Below are positions 49,687 to 58,869 of a DNA stretch of 64,000 nucleotides, in pieces. This DNA comes from Youhaiella tibetensis (GTDB lineage: Bacteria > Pseudomonadota > Alphaproteobacteria > Rhizobiales > Devosiaceae). The stretch is taken from NCBI RefSeq assembly GCF_008000755.1, contig NZ_CP041690.1:372001-436000 (forward strand), in the 5' to 3' direction. Position numbers and translations under genes: made by a program. The notes below the pieces were generated by a model, which did no database searches, had not been told where the DNA came from, and worked only from the letters and a program-made list of their open reading frames with translations. Position 1 is the stretch's first letter, and the number at the start of each line of letters is the position of its first letter.

Positions 49687-51249
49687 ATGCAGTCCAATCA
49701 ATGTTTGGGTGACACTTTGAGCGGCACGGACATTCTCTTTTACCTGGCGGTTTTCTGGAGGCGTCTTCCCTATTTCGTTGGCGCTGCCCTGTTGGTCGCG
49801 GCCGCCGGCATCGCGACGGTGATGCTGCTCCCGCCCGTCTATCGCGCGAGCTCGAAGATCCTCGTGGAGACGCCGCAGATTTCGGCTGATCTGGCACGCT
49901 CGACCGTCGCCTCGGACTCGCCTTCCCAGATCCAGGTCATCACAGAGAGCATCCTGACCACCGCGAGCCTGGTCAATCTGGCCGACCAGTTTCACGTCTA
50001 TGAGGGCCGCACCAACATGACGGACTTCGACGTCGCCCAGGACATGGCAAAGCGCATCGGGGTGGGACAGTTGCCGATGGACCTGCGTGGCGCGGCGACC
50101 TTCGACGTCTCGTTCGACGCCGAAACGCCCGAGCTCTCTGCGGATGTCACCAACGAGATCGCCAGCCGAATCCTGAGCGAAAACATCCGCCAGCGCACGG
50201 CGCGCGCGGGCGACACGCTCGACTTCTTCAAGCAGGAAGTGGATCGGCTCAGCGCCAGCCTCACCGATCTCGAAGGCAAGATCCTCGCCTTTAAGAACAA
50301 GAACGCCGACGCCTTGCCCGACAGCCTCGATTTCCGGCGTAACCAGCAGTCGTCCCAGCAGGAGCGCCTGCAACTGCTGGTGCGCGAGGAAGCGACGCTG
50401 CGCAGCCGCAAGACCAACCTGACGGAGGCCTTCAATTCCGGCGCCGCCCTGCCGGTGAGCTCAGGCCCTCAGACGCCCCAGGAACGGCTGCTCGATCAAC
50501 TTGAACAGACGCTGGCCGCCCAGACCGGCATCTATGCCGATGACAGCCCGAACATGCTGGCTATCAAGGCCAGGATCGCCACCGTAAAGGCAGAAGTGCT
50601 GGCGGCGTCCAAGGCGGCCAACGCTGCCGATGTGAAGCGCCCGGCCACCGACCTGGACGTGGAACTGGCGGGGATCGATGACCGCCTGGCCTTCATCACC
50701 CAGGAAAAGGCCTCGATCACGGCCGACCTTGCCGATCTCTCCAAATCCATAGCGGCAACGCCGGCCAACGAGGCCGTGCTCAACGCACTCGAGCGCGACT
50801 ACAACGACGTCAAGGCCCAGCACAGCGCCGCCGTCAGCCGCCTGGCCGATGCCTCGACCGGCGAGCAGATCGAACTGCGTTCCAAGGGCGAGCGCCTCAC
50901 CATCCTCGAGCCTGCCGTGCCGCCCCAGCGTCCCTATAGTCCGAACCGGACCCGGCTGGGGCTGCTCTCGATCGCGGCTGCGATCGCTGTCGGAGCGGGC
51001 GTGGTGGCACTGCTCGAATACCTGAACAAGACGATCCGCCGACCCGTGCAACTGACGCGGGCGCTCGATATCGAACCTCTGGCCACGATCCCGATCATCA
51101 GGACCAAGCGCGAGCGCCAGCGCCAGCGTCTCCTCCTGACCGGCATGGCGGTGGCAGGCTCGATCGTGGTCATCGCTCTGGCTCTTGTGGCCGTGCACTA
51201 CGCCACTGGTTCTTTCAACGGAATGGGGATGGGTGTTGCCAAGATCTAA
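49687..51249 (+). CDS. Chain-length determinant/Wzz-type polysaccharide co-polymerase
   Basis: A 520-residue inner membrane protein. A first membrane helix (about 25-50) is followed by a Wzz domain (PVYRASSKILVETPQISADLARS), a long periplasmic coiled coil (about 180-430), a PPQRPYSPNR motif before the second helix (about 425-450), and an unusual third hydrophobic segment (GMAVAGSIVVIALALVAVHYAT). It has no cytoplasmic kinase domain; a separate ATPase gene follows. It controls glycan chain length. Confidence 0.88.
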   Translation: MQSNQCLGDTLSGTDILFYLAVFWRRLPYFVGAALLVAAAGIATVMLLPPVYRASSKILVETPQISADLARSTVASDSPSQIQVITESILTTASLVNLADQFHVYEGRTNMTDFDVAQDMAKRIGVGQLPMDLRGAATFDVSFDAETPELSADVTNEIASRILSENIRQRTARAGDTLDFFKQEVDRLSASLTDLEGKILAFKNKNADALPDSLDFRRNQQSSQQERLQLLVREEATLRSRKTNLTEAFNSGAALPVSSGPQTPQERLLDQLEQTLAAQTGIYADDSPNMLAIKARIATVKAEVLAASKAANAADVKRPATDLDVELAGIDDRLAFITQEKASITADLADLSKSIAATPANEAVLNALERDYNDVKAQHSAAVSRLADASTGEQIELRSKGERLTILEPAVPPQRPYSPNRTRLGLLSIAAAIAVGAGVVALLEYLNKTIRRPVQLTRALDIEPLATIPIIRTKRERQRQRLLLTGMAVAGSIVVIALALVAVHYATGSFNGMGMGVAKI

Positions 51250-51322
51250 TGGATCGTCGCCGCCTGGGGGCTCGGACGCGGTGCGCGATGTAAGCGGCCG
51301 GTCCGGCATGCAAGGATTGAAG

Positions 51323-52066
51323 ATGTTTGCCGTCAACACGCCGGCGCCTACCGCCGATGAAATCTGGAAGTCGCTGCCTGAGTTGAGGCTCGACCAAGCC
51401 AAGCTGGAAGACAACCGCCTGATCGCGGCAGTGCAGCCGGATGCGGCCCATATTCCCATCGACATGCTGCGCACGCGCGTGGCCTCTATGATGAGCGAGA
51501 AAGGCTGGACCCGCGTCGCGGTCACCTCGCCCACTGCCGGTTGCGGCAAGACCACGATCGCCATCAACCTGGCGTTCTCGATGGCGCGCCGTCGCCAGGG
51601 CAAGGTGGTGCTGATCGACCTCGATTTCCGCCGCCCGCGCGTCGGCGCGCTGCTCGAGCTCAATCCCAAGCGGCAGCTCGAGGAATATTTCGAGGGCAAG
51701 GTCCGCCTCTCCGAGTGCTTCTCCCGCATCGGCCAGAACCTGGCCGTGGCGGTCAACACCTCCCAGGTCAGCCGAGCAGCCGAACTGCTGCATTCGGACG
51801 GCGTCAAGCTGGCGCTTTCCGAGATCGAGCGCGACCTCAAGCCGGACATGATCATCTGCGATCTGCCCCCGATGCTCGTCAACGACGACTTCCTGGCCTT
51901 TCAGCCCAATGCGCATTGCTCGCTGCTCATTGCCGGCGCAGAGTATTCGACGGTCGGGGAAATCGACGTGTGCGAGCGCGATCTGGCCCAGCACGAGACT
52001 CTCTTGGGGGTTGTTCTCAACAAGTGCCGCTACAGCCCGGCGCGCTACGGATACGGCTACTATTAG
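51323..52066 (+). CDS. Tyrosine-protein-kinase-like ATPase (BY-kinase/CpsD type)
   Basis: A 247-residue P-loop ATPase with Walker A SPTAGCGKTT near 69-78, Walker A' VVLIDLDFRRPR near 96-107, and a Walker B DMIICDLPP segment, the set for BY-kinases. The C-terminus is Tyr-rich ([13 protein letters not shown], five Tyr), as in autophosphorylating CpsD/Wzc ATPases. Together with the Wzz gene just upstream it forms a two-protein kinase. ATG 51323 was chosen for the AAGGA before it; ATG 51308 is possible. Confidence 0.87.
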   Translation: MFAVNTPAPTADEIWKSLPELRLDQAKLEDNRLIAAVQPDAAHIPIDMLRTRVASMMSEKGWTRVAVTSPTAGCGKTTIAINLAFSMARRRQGKVVLIDLDFRRPRVGALLELNPKRQLEEYFEGKVRLSECFSRIGQNLAVAVNTSQVSRAAELLHSDGVKLALSEIERDLKPDMIICDLPPMLVNDDFLAFQPNAHCSLLIAGAEYSTVGEIDVCERDLAQHETLLGVVLNKCRYSPARYGYGYY

Positions 52067-52737
52067 TAGCCGGTCCCCTTTAGCACGATGCCGACGGTGC
52101 GCATCATGATCGCTAGATCAAGGCTGAGCGACATTTCCTGGGCATAGCGCAGGTCGTAGTCGGCGCGCTCGGAAAACGAAGAGGCGTTGCGCGCGCTGGT
52201 CTGCCAGAGCCCGGTAATCCCCGGCCGCAGTGCAAAGCACGCGCTGCCCGGATAGATCTGGCGCTGGCTGGGAAACATCGGGCGCGGGCCGACCAGGCTC
52301 ATGTCGCCCTTGAACACATTCCAAAGCTGTGGAAGCTCGTCTATCGAATACTTTCGCAGGAAGCGGCCGACCCGGGTGATCCGCGGGTCGTGCTTGAGCT
52401 TCTGGTCGCGGTCCCATTCGGCCTTGGCCTCCGGGTTGTCTGCGAGGTAGCGGGCCAGGTGTTCGTCGGCGTCCATGACCATCGAGCGCAGCTTCCAGAT
52501 CTCGAAGACCTTGCCGTCCTTGCCGAGGCGCTTCTGGTGATAGAAGGCCGGTCCGCCGTCCAGCTTGACCAGGGCGGCCGAGACCGCCACCAGCGGCAGC
52601 GCCACGACGCCCCCCGCGAGAGTGCCCGCGATGTCGATAAGTCGCTTGACCGGCGGATAGAACCCGCGACGCAGCGCCGCGCGGTCGCCGCTTTCATAGA
52701 CCGGGACCTTGGATATCGAGGTCTTGTCCACCGACAT
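52063..52737 (-). CDS. Bacterial sugar transferase initiating polysaccharide synthesis
   Basis: A 224-residue WbaP/ExoY-type phosphoglycosyltransferase. One hydrophobic segment ([22 protein letters not shown]) is followed by [54 protein letters not shown], and [15 protein letters not shown]. It loads the first sugar-phosphate on undecaprenyl phosphate. Its stop overlaps the ATPase stop at TTAG. Confidence 0.93.
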   Translation of the reverse strand: MSVDKTSISKVPVYESGDRAALRRGFYPPVKRLIDIAGTLAGGVVALPLVAVSAALVKLDGGPAFYHQKRLGKDGKVFEIWKLRSMVMDADEHLARYLADNPEAKAEWDRDQKLKHDPRITRVGRFLRKYSIDELPQLWNVFKGDMSLVGPRPMFPSQRQIYPGSACFALRPGITGLWQTSARNASSFSERADYDLRYAQEMSLSLDLAIMMRTVGIVLKGTGY

Positions 52738-52840
52738 AGCGTGTGCCTTGCAAATGTTGACACCCTAGGAGGGAGCAAGCGGCAGACGCTTTCATTACCC
52801 AATTCGATCTAGCGGGCAGTAGTCTATCAATTTCAATGGC

Positions 52841-55237
52841 TTAGTTTTGCGATGCCGGTGCGCAAAGGTTGGCCATGAGTCTGAACGCACCGGGCACGAG
52901 ACGATCCATCTGGTGCTGGAGCCCCAGGGCGGTGTGCGTATGGCGTCCGGTGCCGACCCTGGCCGAAAGGAGAGCGCCTTTGAGAGCAGTCTCGCCCTTG
53001 TCGTTCAGAGCCACGAGCGGTTCGTAGGCGTCGTCCCACTCGGAGGCGAAATAGAGCCCGCGTTCCTTGTCCCACCCGGCCCAATCGCCCGGTCCGATCC
53101 GGTTCGGGCCGTTGAGGAGTGGATGGCCTGGATCGAGGATCGTGACGGGGGCCTCAGGGTCGGTCACGCGCCAGCGCAGCGATGGCGATCCGATGACGAG
53201 GCGGCGCGGCGGCGTCCGTGTGGGGTCCCATCCATCCGAAGGGCGATGGTAGAGCGTCACCAGATGCCCGCCCCCCTGTACCCAGTCGTGCAGGCGTTCG
53301 GTCGCCGCCGCAAGGTCCGGGCGCAGTCCGAACGCAAAGATGCCGACGACGATGGTCGAATAGGCCGAGAGGTCGCCCTGAAGGGCCTCCCTGTCGAGCC
53401 AAGTGACGTTAAGGCCCATCCGCTCGAGCCAGATCCCGACATTGTCCGCTCCGCCGCCGACATAGCCGACACGGGTGCGATCGGGCAGGGCCAGGTCGAG
53501 TGCCAGCACGTCGAGCCGCTGCGGCGCATACCAAGCGGTGCGCCCGATGTGGGGATAGGCAATGTCGCGCCGCGAATATCCCGGCACGTTGCCGGCGAGC
53601 ACGCCCAGGGCGTAGCGACCCGGCGCGACATCGGTGGGCGCCGAGAGCTCGATATGCCCCGGCGTTGTGGCTTGACCATGGAAACCGGCATGCGTCTCGA
53701 GCCTGGGTTCTCCGACACTGGAGGAGATGTCCACCGGCCAGGCGCGGCGCTCGTCGCGCAGGTTGAGAAGGATGGCGTCCGGTTCGATCGCCACGATCGC
53801 AGCCGGCGCGATCTGGAATGGCTCATCGAGATCGAGCGTGGCACGCACGATGCGTCCGGCGATCTCGGCCTCCACCATGACGAAGACTTCCCCGTTCCCG
53901 CCCAGCGCGGAGAAGGAAGGCGCATACTGCGTCGACAGTTCGGCATTTGCCGACACCTCGAGCGGCATCTGGAAGGTACCCGTCGCCTCGGCGCCTTCAC
54001 CTGCGGCAATCGAGGCGGAACCACTGGCGAAGGCAGTCAGCGCCTCTACTTGGCGCCCACTCTCGAGGTTGATTGAAAGCGTGGAGCGTCCGCCGGGCGC
54101 CACGATATGTGGTTCGGCCCAGGCGCTTCCCGTCACCCCGGCGGCAGTCAGTATCGCCGCATCGATCTCGCGCAGCTTGCGTTCGAGCCGATGACCGATC
54201 CGGTTCTCCGCATCGGCGTCGAGATGTTGCCGCGCTGCGTTGATCGAGTCGCGGGCCTGACCCAGGGCGGCAATGATCCTCTGCGCATCCGGAAAGGCCG
54301 CGATGGCGGTGTCGATAGCCATCTGGCCGGCGCGCAGCGCGTCAGCGGGTGCGTACGCCAATCCCGTGTCAAGGGCGGCGAGGCTGTCCGGAAGGTTGTC
54401 CTTGATGCTGGCCTGATCGGGCGCTGCGCCACGCAGGAGGTGCAGCGGCCATTGGGTCTTGGGCTCGCGCCAGAATCCCATGCCCTGCGAGGCGTGCCGG
54501 GCGCGCGACCATTCGCCGATGTTATCATAGGCCGCTCCGGTCGCTTCGTCGCGTCCAGCGGCCTCCACAATCAGGGTTGCGGGTGGCGGAGGCACCTCGT
54601 CATCATAGGTCCCACCCCCGCCCGACCAGGCAGGCAGGTAATATTTGGCAACCGTCCAGGGAGAAAGGCCTTCCTCGAAGTGTTCGGGAAACGCCTCGGG
54701 GTCGGCAGCCAGCTCCAGCGCCGCCTCCGCCGCTTCCGTCATCGCCCGGTGATGCCCATGCTGACCTGGAACGTCGAGGAACGTTGGGATGACGATGTCA
54801 GGTCGCTCGGTTCGGTAGGCGCGCACCAGACGCTCGAGGGTGCGCTCGCGTCCCCAGCGTCCCAGCGTATCTTCCCCGCTCTTGGAAAAACCGAAGTCGT
54901 GCACCGGATCGTCCGGTCCATGGCCGAGCCAGGCGATGTCGGCATCGAGCACGCGTGCGGCTTCCTCCATCTCCCGCGTTCGCATAATGCCCAGCGCGGC
55001 AGTGCGTTCGGGCCCCAGGCTGTTCTGTCCGCCTTCGCCCCGCGTCGAGCACGCCACAACGACGCGCATGCCCAGTCCATAGCGGAAATAGGCCAGCATG
55101 CCGCTCTGTTCGTCGTCCGGATGCGCCCCGGTGTTCATCACCGTCAGCACCGAGCGGAGGCGCGAAAGGGCGCGGTGAAGGGTCACCAGCGCAGGTTGCG
55201 CCTGTTGGCGTGCGAGGCGCTCACGATCGGACAACAT
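52841..55237 (-). CDS. PIG-L family deacetylase with C-terminal amidotransferase-like domain
   Basis: A 798-residue protein. The PIG-L deacetylase domain is near residues 25-250, with the zinc motif TGAHPDDE and a GQHGHHRAMTEA segment carrying more ligands. A middle beta-rich region is followed by a C-terminal glutamine-amidotransferase-like fold (RVGYVGGGADNVGIWLERMGLNVTWLD, LHDWVQGGGHLVTLYH) without a recognisable catalytic Cys. It probably de-N-acetylates an amino-sugar. GGAGG lies six bases before the ATG at 55237, which is 17 bases inside the ROK gene. Confidence 0.85.
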   Translation of the reverse strand: MLSDRERLARQQAQPALVTLHRALSRLRSVLTVMNTGAHPDDEQSGMLAYFRYGLGMRVVVACSTRGEGGQNSLGPERTAALGIMRTREMEEAARVLDADIAWLGHGPDDPVHDFGFSKSGEDTLGRWGRERTLERLVRAYRTERPDIVIPTFLDVPGQHGHHRAMTEAAEAALELAADPEAFPEHFEEGLSPWTVAKYYLPAWSGGGGTYDDEVPPPPATLIVEAAGRDEATGAAYDNIGEWSRARHASQGMGFWREPKTQWPLHLLRGAAPDQASIKDNLPDSLAALDTGLAYAPADALRAGQMAIDTAIAAFPDAQRIIAALGQARDSINAARQHLDADAENRIGHRLERKLREIDAAILTAAGVTGSAWAEPHIVAPGGRSTLSINLESGRQVEALTAFASGSASIAAGEGAEATGTFQMPLEVSANAELSTQYAPSFSALGGNGEVFVMVEAEIAGRIVRATLDLDEPFQIAPAAIVAIEPDAILLNLRDERRAWPVDISSSVGEPRLETHAGFHGQATTPGHIELSAPTDVAPGRYALGVLAGNVPGYSRRDIAYPHIGRTAWYAPQRLDVLALDLALPDRTRVGYVGGGADNVGIWLERMGLNVTWLDREALQGDLSAYSTIVVGIFAFGLRPDLAAATERLHDWVQGGGHLVTLYHRPSDGWDPTRTPPRRLVIGSPSLRWRVTDPEAPVTILDPGHPLLNGPNRIGPGDWAGWDKERGLYFASEWDDAYEPLVALNDKGETALKGALLSARVGTGRHTHTALGLQHQMDRLVPGAFRLMANLCAPASQN

Positions 55238-56486
55238 GGAATGCCTCCTCGGGCGTTGGGACCGGACCCGCAGCCAGGTCGAGCTTGGGCGTAAAGGTTT
55301 CGAGAAGTGGCAGCGCGGCGGCGCCAAGGGCGGCAGTCAAATTCCCTGTTTGGCCGCGAATGACGCGCGGCAGCGCCCGGATGCGGCGGCTCGAAACCGA
55401 GCGGGGCAGGGGCGCCAGCCGCGCGATGATGGCATCTATGGTCGCGTCCGATAGCGATCCGCCGAAAACTATGGTTTCTGGATCGAAGATGTTTTCGAGC
55501 ATGGCGACCATCGGGGCCAGATGTGCGGCGGCCTCCTCGATCCATTCGGCAAACGCCGATTGTCCCTCGACGCCCAGACTGTCGATGTCGATGTCGATGC
55601 CGGCCGTCGCGTCGATACCGACCTCGGCCAGCTTTTCGCGCAGAGCCTGGACCGATGAGTAGCGCTCCAGGCATCCGTTCTGGCCACAGGGGCATGGGCG
55701 GCCCCGGGGCGCCACAACCACATGGCCGATTTCACCGGCATTGCCGAAGGCGCCCCGCAGTGGCTGGCCGTCATGGATGATCCCCAGGCCCAAGCCGGCG
55801 CCGAAATAGATCATCAGGAAATTGGAAAGGTGCCGGCCCGCCCCGAAGAGCCGCTCGCCGACCGCGGCGGCGGTGGCGTCGTTCTCGATGATGACGACTT
55901 CGCTGGTTGAGCGCGTGATGAGCTTGGTAGCATCGACCTCTCCCCAGCCGGGAAGGGTCGTCGGACCGACCGAGGTCATGCCCTCGATCTCGAAGGGCCC
56001 TGGCATCACTACCCCCACCCCAAGGAGCTTGCCGGCCCAATCAGGGATAGTCTTGCGCATCAGCGAAAGTTCTCTCGGCAGGATAGCGGCCACCTGCTGG
56101 GGGCGGCTGTCATCGAGGGGGCTGACCCGCGAGGCTCTAACCTGCCCGGCAAGGTCGAGGATCACAGTGGTGATGTGGTCGGCCGCGACTTCGACGCCGG
56201 CGGTCATAGGACCATTCGGGTTGACGGCGAACTGGATCGGGGGCTGACCGCGTCCCGAGCGCAGACGCCCGACTTCGATCAGCATCTGCTCGCTCGCCAG
56301 CTCGTCCACGATGTTGGCGACCGCCTGCGGGGTGAGCTGCGCGAGGCGCGCGATGCGGGTCCGGCCGAGTGGTCCATGGGCGCGCACCACATCGAGCACC
56401 ACACGCCGGTTGTGGGCGCGGCTGCGCTCCGGATTGTTGCCTATCGCCACCTGTTGCGGCGACGGGCTCCCCGCCTTGGTCCTCAT
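55221..56486 (-). CDS. ROK-family sugar-responsive repressor
   Basis: A 421-residue NagC/Mlc-type regulator: an N-terminal winged helix (RRVVLDVVRAHGPLGRTRIARLAQLTPQAVANIVDEL), the ROK kinase-like fold (VGVVMPGPFEIEG, ENDATAAAVGERLFG), and the zinc motif CPCGQNGCLE near residue 270. It lies divergent to the ABC importer starting at 56680, its likely target, and is coupled to the PIG-L gene. Its sugar ligand is unknown. Confidence 0.9.
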   Translation of the reverse strand: MRTKAGSPSPQQVAIGNNPERSRAHNRRVVLDVVRAHGPLGRTRIARLAQLTPQAVANIVDELASEQMLIEVGRLRSGRGQPPIQFAVNPNGPMTAGVEVAADHITTVILDLAGQVRASRVSPLDDSRPQQVAAILPRELSLMRKTIPDWAGKLLGVGVVMPGPFEIEGMTSVGPTTLPGWGEVDATKLITRSTSEVVIIENDATAAAVGERLFGAGRHLSNFLMIYFGAGLGLGIIHDGQPLRGAFGNAGEIGHVVVAPRGRPCPCGQNGCLERYSSVQALREKLAEVGIDATAGIDIDIDSLGVEGQSAFAEWIEEAAAHLAPMVAMLENIFDPETIVFGGSLSDATIDAIIARLAPLPRSVSSRRIRALPRVIRGQTGNLTAALGAAALPLLETFTPKLDLAAGPVPTPEEAFHVVRS

Positions 56487-56679
56487 CGGTCATCCCTTTC
56501 AGGGTTGCAACGATGATCGGGCGGAGGGAATAACTCAAGTAGATTATTTTATTGACAGTTTCGTGTCGGCGAGTGAGCGTAGAGGTTCGGAAGGGGGGAA
56601 GCCGGGTCTTGCCCCTCCGACAAAAATGTTCGTGCGCTGAGGGAGTTGGCGCCGGACTGGGGTAACAAGGAGGTTTATC
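56487..56679. promoter_or_regulatory. Divergent promoter region, ROK gene and ABC importer
   Basis: An AT-rich patch at about 56529-56560 (TAGATTATTTTATTGACAG) contrasts with its GC-rich surroundings and carries TTGACA (56552-56557), a -35-like sequence reading toward the ABC operon; the -10 is unclear. It is the probable ROK operator site. A perfect AAGGAGG precedes the ATG of the binding protein. Confidence 0.5.
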
Positions 56680-57924
56680 ATGCGCATTCGTACCATGCTG
56701 GCCGGTCTCGCTGCCGGGCTCAGCCTGATGGCCGTCACCGCCGCCCAGGCGGTGGAAATCCAGTACTGGCAGTACGTCTTCGAGACTCGCGTCAACGCGA
56801 TGGATCAGCTGATCAAGAATTTCGAGGCCGCCAACCCCGACATCACCGTCAAGCAGGTGACCTTCCCCTACGCCGACTACCAGACCAAGGTCATCGCCTC
56901 GCAGGCGGCCGGCCAGGGTCCGGATGTCCTGCAGTTCTTCTACGGCTGGCTCGACCAGTTCCAGAAAGGTGGCGTCCTGCAGCCACTTGATCCGGCGGTT
57001 TTCCCGAGCGACAAGATCGAGTCTGATTTCTTCCCGATCGTCACCGCCGTCAAGCGCGGCGACAGCTATTATGGCCTTCCGACGGCAGTGCGTTCGCTGG
57101 CGCTCTTCTACAACAAGAAGCTGCTCGACGAAGCCGGCGTTAAGCCTCCCCAGACCCTCGACGAACTGGTCGATGTCGCCACCAAGACCACCAAGACCGA
57201 CGGCGGTGGCAACATCACCTCGGAAGGCATCACCCTCGATTTCGCCGGCCAGGACCACCAGTGGTGGCGCGAAGTGCTCGTCCGCCAGTTCGGCGGCGTG
57301 CCCTATGACGCCGATGGCAACGTCGCCTATAACGACGAAGCGGGCCTGAAGGCTCTCGAATTCTACACCGGCCTGCAGACCGACAAGAAAGTCGGCCTTG
57401 CCGGCTTTATGGATGAGGGCCAGGCCGCCTTCAAGGCTGGCCTCGCCGCCATGACCATCGATGGCACCTTCCGCCTGGGCGCCTTCAAGCCGATCACCGA
57501 TTTCGAGTGGGGCGTGGTCGAACTGCCGGCCAATGCCGACGGCCTGCGCTCGAACTATGCCAGCTACTTTGCCAACGGCATCGGCGCCGGCGCTACCGGC
57601 GAGAAGAAGGCCGCGGCCGAGAAGTTCCTGGCCTACATCACGTCCGATGAAGCCATGAAGGTCTGGCTCGACGTCGTCGGTGAACTACCTGCCCGTCGCG
57701 CCGCCGCGCTGACTGACGCGAACCTGGCCGACCCGATCTACGCGCCGTTCCTCAAGGGTCTCGATTACGCCAAGACCACTCAGTTCCTCGATGAGGCCGG
57801 CCAGCGCCAGACCGCCATCGACATGGTCAACCGCGTCTTCCTCGAAGGCCAGTCGCCCAAGGATTCGCTTGCCCAGGCCGCTTCGGCGGAGCAGGCGATC
57901 ATCGACGCTGCCAAGGCGAAGTAA
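56680..57924 (+). CDS. ABC sugar transporter substrate-binding protein (family 1)
   Basis: A 414-residue extracytoplasmic binding protein with a signal peptide (about 1-24, TAAQAVEI) and the family 1 pattern: QYWQYVFETRVNAMDQLIKNFEAANPDITVKQV, GPDVLQFFYGWLDQF, LPTAVRSLALFYNKKLLDEAGVKPP, and FANGIGAGATGEKKAAAEKFLAYITSDEAM. It collects a sugar or glycoside for the two permeases that follow. Confidence 0.92.
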   Translation: MRIRTMLAGLAAGLSLMAVTAAQAVEIQYWQYVFETRVNAMDQLIKNFEAANPDITVKQVTFPYADYQTKVIASQAAGQGPDVLQFFYGWLDQFQKGGVLQPLDPAVFPSDKIESDFFPIVTAVKRGDSYYGLPTAVRSLALFYNKKLLDEAGVKPPQTLDELVDVATKTTKTDGGGNITSEGITLDFAGQDHQWWREVLVRQFGGVPYDADGNVAYNDEAGLKALEFYTGLQTDKKVGLAGFMDEGQAAFKAGLAAMTIDGTFRLGAFKPITDFEWGVVELPANADGLRSNYASYFANGIGAGATGEKKAAAEKFLAYITSDEAMKVWLDVVGELPARRAAALTDANLADPIYAPFLKGLDYAKTTQFLDEAGQRQTAIDMVNRVFLEGQSPKDSLAQAASAEQAIIDAAKAK

Positions 57925-57930
57925 CTCCCG

Positions 57931-58869
57931 GTGGCCGCGAGCGCACAATCCACTTCTGCCGGCGCGACCCGAAAGGGCCGCTCCGGTTTCCGCCTGACGC
58001 TGCACGGGCGCAAAGTCCTCTGGGCCTGGACCTTCCTGGCCCTGCCGATCGTGTTCTATTGCTGGATCCGGTTCTACCCGACCCTGTCGGCGTTCTGGAT
58101 GTCCTTCACCGATTGGGACCTGCTCCGCCCAGCCAATTTCGTGGGCCTGGCCAACTATCAGAAGCTTTTCGCCGATCCGAACTTCTGGAAGGTCTTCCGC
58201 AATACCTTTACCTATCTCATCATCGGCACGCCCGTCAGCCTCGTACTGTCCTTCGTGATCGCCTTCTATCTCGATCGCGTGCGGTTCATGCACGGCTTCA
58301 TCCGGGCGCTGTATTTCCTGCCGTTCCTCACAACTGCTGCGGCGATGGCCTGGGTCTGGCGCTGGTTCTACCAGCCCATCCCGATCGGCGTCTTCAACGA
58401 CGTTCTGGCCTCCCTCGGCCTGCCGGCGCAGCCGTTCCTGCGTTCGACCACCCAGGCCCTTCCGTCCATCCTCGTGACTGGCATTTGGGCGGGTCTGGGT
58501 TTCCAGATCATCATCTTCATGGCCGGACTGCGAGCGATCCCCTCGACCTACTACGAGGCCGCGCGCGTCGATGGCCTGGGTGAGTGGGCTATCCTCACCC
58601 GCATTACCCTGCCGCTCCTCAAGCCGACGACGGTGTTCCTCGTCGTGTTCTCCTCGATCGGGTTCCTGCGGATCTTCGATCAGGTCTACAACATGACCAC
58701 CAACGATCCGGGCGGTCCGCTCAACTCGACCAAGCCGCTGGTACTCATGATTTACCAGACCGCCTTTTCCTCGTTCCAAATGGGTTACGCCGCCGCCCAG
58801 ACCGTGGTCCTCTTCACGATCCTCTTGGCTGTCTCCCTCCTGCAATTGTGGATCATGAGGAAGCGCTGA
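57931..58869 (+). CDS. ABC sugar transporter permease 1 (MalF type)
   Basis: A 312-residue permease starting GTG 57931, with six hydrophobic segments and the EAA loop STYYEAARVDGLGEWAILTRITLPLLKPT. It follows the binding protein by six bases. It pairs with the next gene, whose start overlaps its stop. Confidence 0.9.
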   Translation: MAASAQSTSAGATRKGRSGFRLTLHGRKVLWAWTFLALPIVFYCWIRFYPTLSAFWMSFTDWDLLRPANFVGLANYQKLFADPNFWKVFRNTFTYLIIGTPVSLVLSFVIAFYLDRVRFMHGFIRALYFLPFLTTAAAMAWVWRWFYQPIPIGVFNDVLASLGLPAQPFLRSTTQALPSILVTGIWAGLGFQIIIFMAGLRAIPSTYYEAARVDGLGEWAILTRITLPLLKPTTVFLVVFSSIGFLRIFDQVYNMTTNDPGGPLNSTKPLVLMIYQTAFSSFQMGYAAAQTVVLFTILLAVSLLQLWIMRKR

